A DNA stretch of 5,202 bases from assembly GCA_902496845.1 (NCBI GenBank), contig CABVCJ010000102.1:1-5202 (forward strand), written 5' to 3'. Shown here piece after piece: positions 1 through 3,160 of the stretch (its first letter is position 1; the number at the start of each line of letters is the position of its first letter). The translations under genes were made by a program, and so were the position numbers. The notes beneath the pieces are model-generated. The model searched no databases. It saw nothing but the letters and a program-made list of their open reading frames with translations, and was not told the DNA's origin. Source of the DNA: an uncultured Collinsella sp. (lineage in GTDB: Bacteria; Actinomycetota; Coriobacteriia; Coriobacteriales; Coriobacteriaceae).

Positions 1-121
1 CGGCTCCCGTGGCGGCCGCGCCGGCGGTCGCGATAACCGTGGCAGCTATGGCAACAGCCGTGGCGGCAAGCGCGGCGGCAGTTCCCGTCGTCCCGGTGAC
101 GGCGGCGGCAAGCGCAAGTAA
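1..121 (+). CDS. C-terminal RGG-rich tail of an RNA-binding protein, probably a DEAD-box RNA helicase (5' end outside window)
   Basis: The reading frame enters from the left edge (first full codon at 2) and runs 39 codons to TAA at 119-121. The visible peptide is almost all Gly, Arg, Ser, Lys and Asn, with repeated RGG, RGGR and GGK units, and it ends in GGGKRK. Such tails are disordered, positively charged RNA-binding extensions. In actinobacteria they are most often found at the end of DEAD-box RNA helicases, which unwind RNA in ribosome assembly or mRNA decay. No helicase motif lies inside the window, so the family name is an inference; a ribonuclease or another RNA-binding protein is also possible. 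A strong intrinsic terminator begins 34 bases after the stop, so this is the last gene of its transcript. That it is a genuine gene end is fairly secure; its identity is not. Confidence 0.6.
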   Translation, partial: GSRGGRAGGRDNRGSYGNSRGGKRGGSSRRPGDGGGKRK

Positions 122-154
122 CACACGCGTCGTGTGGTAGGGCGAGACGAGTTT

Positions 155-188
155 GGGCCTCGAGCAGACTATGCTCGGGGCCCTTTTT
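155..188 (+). terminator. Intrinsic terminator after the RGG-tail gene
   Basis: A 12-bp stem pairs 155-166 (GGGCCTCGAGCA) with 172-183 (TGCTCGGGGCCC) around the five-base loop GACTA. It has one T-G wobble (160/178) and is followed directly by TTTTT at 184-188. Only the + strand has the T run, so it ends rightward transcription from the gene stopping at 121. It also lies just before the glycosidase remnant, which is therefore unlikely to be transcribed by read-through. Confidence 0.9.
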
Positions 189-250
189 GGTGCAAAGAGG
201 TCAGGTTAATCTGCGCCAACGTCTTGAAGTTGCGGTGGAATACGGACTGT

Positions 251-709
251 TTTGGCCTTTTGAGCAACCTCTTCGACGGCATCGACCACTACGAGAAGAC
301 GGGCGAGATCGACGAGAGCACGTTCTATGCGGGCAGCCACGGCGACTGGATTGCCGACCTGGCTATCGCTCTGAAGAACGACACCAAGCAGCGCTTCCTG
401 GTCATTTGCGAGAACAAGGGCGCTATCCCCAACATGCCCTACGACGCTATGGTCGAGCTGCCTGCCTACATTGGCAAGAACGGCCCCGAGGTCATCAGCC
501 GCGACAACATTCCGCTGTTCCAGCAGGGCCTCATGATGCAGCAGCTGAACTCCGAGAAGCTCGTGGTCGAGGCCACGATCGAGGGCTCGTACGAGAAGGC
601 ACTCAAGGCCTTTACGCTCAACAAGACCGTGCCTTCGATGAAGGTTGCCAAGGAGGTTCTTGACGACATGATCGAGGCCAACAAGGGTTACTGGCCCGAG
701 CTTAGCTAA
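251..709 (+). pseudogene. C-terminal remnant of a glycoside hydrolase family 4 enzyme (6-phospho-alpha-glucosidase / maltose-6-phosphate hydrolase type)
   Basis: The translation up to TAA at 707-709 matches the last third of GH4 enzymes of the GlvA/MalH type from memory of the family. Recognisable stretches are YAGSHGDWIADLA, ENKGAIPNMPYDAMVELPAY, IPLFQQGLMMQQ, VEATIEGSYEKALKAFTLN and the terminal EANKGYWPELS. Intact enzymes are about 440 residues and use NAD+ and Mn2+ to hydrolyse phosphorylated disaccharides brought in by a PTS. About 150 residues remain here. The N-terminal Rossmann NAD-binding half and the metal-ligating Cys/His region are absent. The frame stays open back to 134, but the only early start is a GTG before the terminator, and resemblance fades upstream of about 250, so the left boundary is approximate. 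No ribosome binding site or ATG precedes the conserved part. Within the remnant there is no stop or frameshift, which suggests a fairly recent deletion. Confidence 0.8.
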
Positions 710-757
710 AGGCGGAAGACGCTGGCGCAAAAGAGTCGCTGACCGCAAAACTTGATT

Positions 758-794
758 AATGCCTCGTTTGCGTGCTTGCGCGGACGGGGCATTT
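758..794 (+). terminator. Terminator of the GH4 remnant
   Basis: A 15-bp stem pairs 758-772 (AATGCCTCGTTTGCG) with 779-793 (CGCGGACGGGGCATT) around loop TGCTTG, followed by a weak T-rich tail (TCCGTTTT). Three pairs are T-G wobbles, which hold in + strand RNA but become A-C mismatches on the other strand. The hairpin is therefore built for rightward transcripts. It lies 49 bases after the remnant's stop and is probably the original terminator of the intact glycosidase gene. Confidence 0.75.
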
Positions 795-881
795 CCGTTT
801 TGCGCAAAGGATTGATAGGGGGAATGGGCTCTCTGACATCAACGCAGGGCATGAGGTTTTCTGCTGACGCGCGGCGGCTGC

Positions 882-985
882 GGTGCCCGGGCGGACACGC
901 CGGGGATTCCGCCCGCTGCCTGGCGCCCTTGCCGCCACCCGGCTTCCGCGCTCGCATTCTTCTGGATGTGGGCGTGTTTTTTCAC
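882..985 (-). repeat. Possible interspersed intergenic repeat (HPEE-ERGS-like)
   Basis: Read on the minus strand, this stretch translates to a peptide containing RPHPEECERGS, then a Gly/Arg-rich part with GRNP. Similar spurious peptides (CHPEERSDEGS and relatives) are known to me from interspersed intergenic repeats in many bacterial genomes, including actinobacteria; they are non-coding repeat copies rather than proteins. An 8-bp inverted repeat (CGGGCGGA at 888-895 with TCCGCCCG at 908-915) lies inside. Only one copy is in the window, so its repeated nature cannot be shown here and the limits are approximate. Confidence 0.3.
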
Positions 986-1075
986 GGCACGCACGGGTCC
1001 CCCGGGGCGCGCCGTGCATTTTCGGGAGTTTTCAGCAAGCCGGGGTGGCTGCATACGCGCCGGAAGCGTCTATTT

Positions 1076-1089
1076 GATCTCGCGAGATC
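1076..1089. repeat. Perfect 14-bp palindrome
   Basis: GATCTCGCGAGATC is its own exact reverse complement. It lies in non-coding DNA with no gene close enough for it to be an obvious operator. It could be a dimeric protein-binding site or a chance feature in GC-rich DNA. Confidence 0.5.
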
Positions 1090-1278
1090 CCTCGACGGGC
1101 GATTTGGGTTGGCAGACGGCGTACGGCGTGGCGATAGCGCGCGTTTCGCGCCGTGCCGTGCCCCAAAGCGACGCCGGCCGCGCGATGCTCCCGGTTCGCG
1201 GCGTCGCCGGCGGGGGCCGCGATGCTGAATACTCCGGTTTTTGCACGGTCTAAGCGGGGGTACGTTGGGACGGGAAGG

Positions 1279-1336
1279 GGCGCCCTCGTCTATTTATGCA
1301 TGGCACAAGCGAAAATATGCAAGACAATAGGGCGCC
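1279..1336. repeat. Nested inverted repeat around an AT-richer core
   Basis: GGCGCCCT at 1279-1286 is the exact complement of AGGGCGCC at 1329-1336. Inside it, TGCAT (1297-1301) pairs with ATGCA (1317-1321) around a 15-base loop. The enclosed bases are clearly richer in A and T than the surrounding DNA. It could fold in RNA or be a small mobile or regulatory remnant; nothing visible decides which. Confidence 0.4.
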
Positions 1337-1434
1337 ATGCGCCAGATGCCCAGATTGGGCGCGCCATACGCCGACGTTCGCCGCGTCCCTTCCGCGCCGT
1401 GCGCGAATCAAAAGGCGAGGGCGGTTATGGGCGT

Positions 1435-1596
1435 GCGGGCGGCCCTGCTGGCGGCGGGGTTGCAGCGGAGCTTGCGCTTGCCGTGGGCGATCGCGCGCCC
1501 TGGGCGCCGGCGCTCGACGGCCGCATGCTCCTGCTTGCCACGCACGATGTCGCAGACGCTCAGGCCCTCGATATCTCGGACATCATCACGCTCTAA
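1435..1596 (+). pseudogene. Possible eroded gene end of unknown family
   Basis: The frame ending at TAA 1594-1596 shows a protein-like composition over roughly its last 50 codons, with G/C first positions, mixed second positions and C/G/T third positions. It includes a hydrophobic segment MLLLATHDVADAQALD and ends in DIITL. The ATHD stretch resembles the H-loop region near the end of ABC transporter ATPases, but there is no Walker A, signature or Walker B in this frame, so that is only a resemblance. Upstream of about 1435 the frame becomes Arg/Pro/Gly-rich and unconvincing. An ATG at 1300 would give 98 residues, but the nearest purine-rich stretch is about 20 bases away, too far for a normal ribosome binding site. 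It could also be a random frame. Confidence 0.25.
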
Positions 1597-1616
1597 ATTC
1601 TAGCTCAGCAACAAAT

Positions 1617-1646
1617 TGATTCGTTTTCCTCCGTTCCCATGGGATC
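1617..1646. repeat. 30-base direct repeat, copy 1 (upstream of the antitoxin gene)
   Basis: This copy matches 2014-2043 at 28 of 30 positions. It contains the core GTTTTCCTCCGT and ends in CCCATGGGATC, whose central TCCCATGGGA is a 10-bp palindrome. It ends 166 bases before the antitoxin start and just before the GGTAT/AATAC operator-like array. Confidence 0.85.
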
Positions 1647-1647
1647 T

Positions 1648-1697
1648 GGTATGGTATTCTATCTGCGGGGTAATACTTAGGAATACCAAGTAATACC
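1648..1697 (+). promoter_or_regulatory. Putative operator/promoter of the antitoxin gene: AATAC array with inverted GGTAT(T)
   Basis: AATAC occurs at 1672, 1682 and 1692, exactly one helical turn apart, and the last two extend to AATACCAA. The reverse-complement motif occurs upstream as GGTAT (1648-1652) and GGTATT (1653-1658). Ribbon-helix-helix antitoxins typically repress their own promoter by binding arrays of short sites on one face of the helix, and the gene at 1812 is of that family. An extended -10-like TGGTATTCT lies at 1652-1660, but no good -35 is visible, so the exact promoter is uncertain. Confidence 0.5.
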
Positions 1698-1718
1698 AAC
1701 GCCGTAGAAACAAACTCC

Positions 1719-1777
1719 AGATGCGGGCCAATCGGGTTGCCTTCACAGCCCTTCGCCCAGCCGCGTGGCCCGCATCT
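1719..1777 (+). promoter_or_regulatory. Structured leader upstream of the antitoxin gene
   Basis: AGATGCGGGCCA (1719-1730) and TGGCCCGCATCT (1766-1777) form a perfect 12-bp stem. The enclosed 35 bases hold a second hairpin, GGGTTG (1734-1739) with CAGCCC (1746-1751) and loop CCTTCA. The outer stem ends 34 bases before the start codon and has no T run after it, so it is not a terminator. It could be an RNA stability or regulatory structure, or a DNA-level inverted repeat. No known riboswitch consensus is recognisable. Confidence 0.5.
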
Positions 1778-1811
1778 ATCCGCACTACCGTCGTTTCAAA
1801 AAGGAAGCGCC

Positions 1812-2012
1812 ATGGCAGAACACATGACCCCGGTTGTCGCGAAGGTCTTGCCCGAGGAAAAGGCGGCCTTCGCGGCGGCAACCCAGCTCGTGGGCACCAC
1901 GCCGTCCAACGCCATCCGCATGTTTATCGCCGCGTTCAACCGCTGCGGCACCTTTCCGTTCGACATTTCGCCCAGCGGGGCCTTTGGCACTGCGCCCGAT
2001 TCCCATCAATAA
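1812..2012 (+). CDS. RelB/DinJ-family ribbon-helix-helix antitoxin, without an adjacent toxin
   Basis: This encodes 66 residues. The start is ATG 1812, chosen because AAGGAAG (1801-1807) sits at ribosome-binding distance; an in-frame ATG further up has no such site. The order matches RelB/DinJ antitoxins: an N-terminal beta strand (PVVAKVLPEEKAAF, residues 7-20), then helix-turn-helix-like residues TTPSNAIRMFIAAFNRCG (29-46), then the family's typical LPFD-like ending, here TFPFDI (47-52). Antitoxins of this type dimerise through the strand, bind operator DNA and neutralise a RelE/YafQ-type mRNA interferase. No toxin gene follows or precedes: the stop at 2012 is directly followed by a 30-base repeat and then a membrane protease gene. 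It may be an orphan after toxin loss, act on a toxin elsewhere, or serve as a plain repressor. The upstream AATAC array fits autoregulation. The family is likely; its role is unknown. Confidence 0.75.
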   Translation: MAEHMTPVVAKVLPEEKAAFAAATQLVGTTPSNAIRMFIAAFNRCGTFPFDISPSGAFGTAPDSHQ

Positions 2013-2013
2013 G

Positions 2014-2043
2014 TGATCCGTTTTCCTCCGTCCCCATGGGATC
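2014..2043. repeat. 30-base direct repeat, copy 2 (upstream of the CPBP protease gene)
   Basis: This is the partner of 1617-1646, with two mismatches. It begins two bases after the antitoxin stop and ends 52 bases before the protease start. Its ends are inverted (TGATCC ... GGATCA), which copy 1 keeps only partly. A TGGTAGAACT stretch at 2061-2070 could be a weak extended -10 for the next gene; no clear -35 is seen. Confidence 0.85.
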
Positions 2044-2095
2044 AGCTCTCTGCCGAGTTGTGGTAGAACTAGGGAACGGTTTTGAGGAGGTTGGC

Positions 2096-2998
2096 ATGCT
2101 TAATGCGCTGGTTTGGGCACTTGCCTGTTTGGGCGTTGTTGCTGCCGATATTGCCCTGAGCATTGTTTTGCTCTCCGCGCTGGACATCGTGTCGACGCTG
2201 ACGGGTTTCCCGATCGACAACCTCGATATCCAATGGTTCCAGGCTGCTGCTCAGACGGCGTCGTTTTTGATGGCGCTGCTGTGGTGGCGTTATCTGTGGC
2301 CGCGCTCGTTTATGGCGCGCTGGCAGGGCGAGCGCCCGCTTGGCGGGGGAGCGCGCGGCGCATGGAGGCGCATCGCCTGCGTTATCGTGATTGGCCTGGC
2401 CCTGCAGGTGGCCGTCGGCTACGTGACCGACGCCGTGCTGTCGCTGTTACCCGAGGCGGCGGCCGATTACAGCGAGCTCGTCGAGGAGACGGGCATGGGC
2501 GACACGAGCTATCTGGCCGTTCTGACCACGGTGCTCGGTGCCCCATTTTGTGAAGAGCTGCTGGTGCGCGGCATTATTTTTGAGTTTTCGCTCCGAGCGT
2601 TTAATCTGCAGTGCCGTCCGCTCTGGAAACGCCGGCGTCGTGCGTGGGCGCAAGATGCCGCCTTGGTGCCCTGGGCGGCGCCGAGTACCTGGGGCGTCGC
2701 CGCGGCAATCGTACTGCAGGCGGCGGTCTTCGGCTTTATGCACATGAACTGGGTGCAGGGCTGCTACGCCGGTGCCGCCGGTCTGGTCTTTGGCTGGGTG
2801 CTCGTGACGACCGGAAAGCTCCGCTACACGATCCTGCTGCACTTTGCCTTTAACGCCGGGTCGTATCTCATGACGTTGCTCTGGTTTGTGAACACGCCGC
2901 TTGACGTGGCGGTCACGGTTGCCATCGCCGGCTTTGTGCTGGTAGGGGCGATGCGGTCGCTCAGGCAGGCGTGCCAGCTGGCTCGCTCCCGTCAGTAA
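2096..2998 (+). CDS. CPBP-family intramembrane glutamic protease (PF02517, Rce1/Abi-like)
   Basis: This encodes 300 residues with several hydrophobic segments (about 4-33, 49-68, 92-117, 200-217, 225-239, 244-265 and 269-287), so it is an integral membrane protein. The three family motifs are intact: EELLVRG (Glu153, Glu154, Arg158), FGFMH (Phe212 to His216) and HFAFN (His249, Asn253). In Rce1 the corresponding residues form the catalytic site within the membrane. A basic loop with KRRRR (about 178-182) separates motifs 1 and 2 and probably faces the cytoplasm. ATG 2096 is chosen because GAGGAGG (2084-2090) precedes it by five bases; the frame is open back to 1721, but that part overlaps the antitoxin gene in another frame. 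Bacterial members include bacteriocin-immunity proteins and were once grouped as abortive-infection proteins; others process peptides or anti-sigma factors. The substrate here is unknown. The stop is followed at once by a palindrome cluster. Confidence 0.88.
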   Translation: MLNALVWALACLGVVAADIALSIVLLSALDIVSTLTGFPIDNLDIQWFQAAAQTASFLMALLWWRYLWPRSFMARWQGERPLGGGARGAWRRIACVIVIGLALQVAVGYVTDAVLSLLPEAAADYSELVEETGMGDTSYLAVLTTVLGAPFCEELLVRGIIFEFSLRAFNLQCRPLWKRRRRAWAQDAALVPWAAPSTWGVAAAIVLQAAVFGFMHMNWVQGCYAGAAGLVFGWVLVTTGKLRYTILLHFAFNAGSYLMTLLWFVNTPLDVAVTVAIAGFVLVGAMRSLRQACQLARSRQ

Positions 2999-2999
2999 A

Positions 3000-3111
3000 T
3001 GTGATTCCCTTAAGGAAAACACGACTAGGCGTGTCTGAACGTGTTCTCCCTAGGGAAATCACGACTGGAGACAGCCCAAGCGTGTTTCCCCTAGGGAAAA
3101 CACGTTTGGGC
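3000..3111. repeat. Cluster of three spaced palindromes (GTGTTTTCCC-TAGGGAAAACAC type)
   Basis: Three related imperfect palindromes lie at 3000-3023, 3040-3063 and 3081-3104. Their centres are at 3011/3012, 3051/3052 and 3092/3093, so the spacing is 40 and 41 bases. The cores are CCTTAAGG, CCCTAGGG and CCCTAGGG, and the outer arms share CGTG/CACG. The third extends outward to 3074-3111: its arms of 19 bases pair at all positions except one mismatch (3088/3097) and one wobble (3080/3105). The intervening 16 and 17 bases differ from each other but both start with ACT. The cluster fills the gap between two convergent gene ends, so an operator role for a promoter is not obvious. None of the palindromes is followed by a T run. 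Confidence 0.85.
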
Positions 3112-3117
3112 GATGAG

Positions 3118-3151
3118 GAGACGCCGGCTGGCCAAGAGACGCCGGCCGGCC
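3118..3151. repeat. GC-rich tandem repeat with 18-base period, also able to form a hairpin
   Basis: GAGACGCCGGCTGGCC (3118-3133) is repeated as GAGACGCCGGCCGGCC (3136-3151), 15 of 16 bases identical. In addition GCCGGCTGGC (3123-3132) can pair with GCCGGCCGGC (3141-3150) over 10 bp with one wobble around an eight-base loop. It lies 10-43 bases past the stop of the leftward radical SAM gene and could slow or stop its transcription, but no T run follows on either strand. Confidence 0.6.
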
Positions 3152-3160
3152 CTCGCCACG

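Larger units (their letters stand above)
800..1610. other. Gene-poor, repeat-rich intergenic stretch with no convincing intact gene
   Basis: Long open frames here are GC-driven: they overlap one another on both strands, are rich in Arg/Pro/Ala/Gly, and lack ribosome binding sites and recognisable domains. The stretch instead contains many inverted repeats: 888-895 with 908-915; the 14-bp palindrome at 1076-1089; 1168-1176 with 1199-1207; 1279-1286 with 1329-1336; and GCCCA/TGGGC around 1348-1360. One part (about 882-985) looks like an interspersed repeat, and the last 160 bases may be the eroded end of a gene; both have their own entries. The stretch adjoins the truncated glycosidase, consistent with a region that has lost genes. 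Confidence 0.6.

Noticed and set aside
123..135. Small hairpin ACACG-CGT-CGTGT just after the first gene
   Set aside because: The stem is short with a three-base loop and no T run; the real terminator follows at 155-188.
134..250. GTG at 134 as a true start for the glycosidase-like frame
   Set aside because: The codons from 134 to about 250 cross the upstream gene's terminator, there is no ribosome binding site, and the peptide does not resemble GH4 enzymes.
752..1254. Overlapping open frames on both strands in the gene-free stretch
   Set aside because: They overlap each other, are Arg/Pro/Ala-rich as expected of random GC-rich DNA, and begin in or near the terminator hairpin without ribosome binding sites.
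1721..2095. N-terminal extension of the CPBP protease frame
   Set aside because: It overlaps the antitoxin gene in another frame, has a basic non-membrane composition, and the strong GAGGAGG site supports the start at 2096.
2447..3022. Leftward open frame opposite the CPBP gene
   Set aside because: It covers the conserved protease motifs on the other strand and its translation is low-complexity and unrecognisable.
3000..3111. A CRISPR array
   Set aside because: There are only three diverged palindromic copies, intervals of 16-17 bases are too short for spacers, and no cas genes are near.
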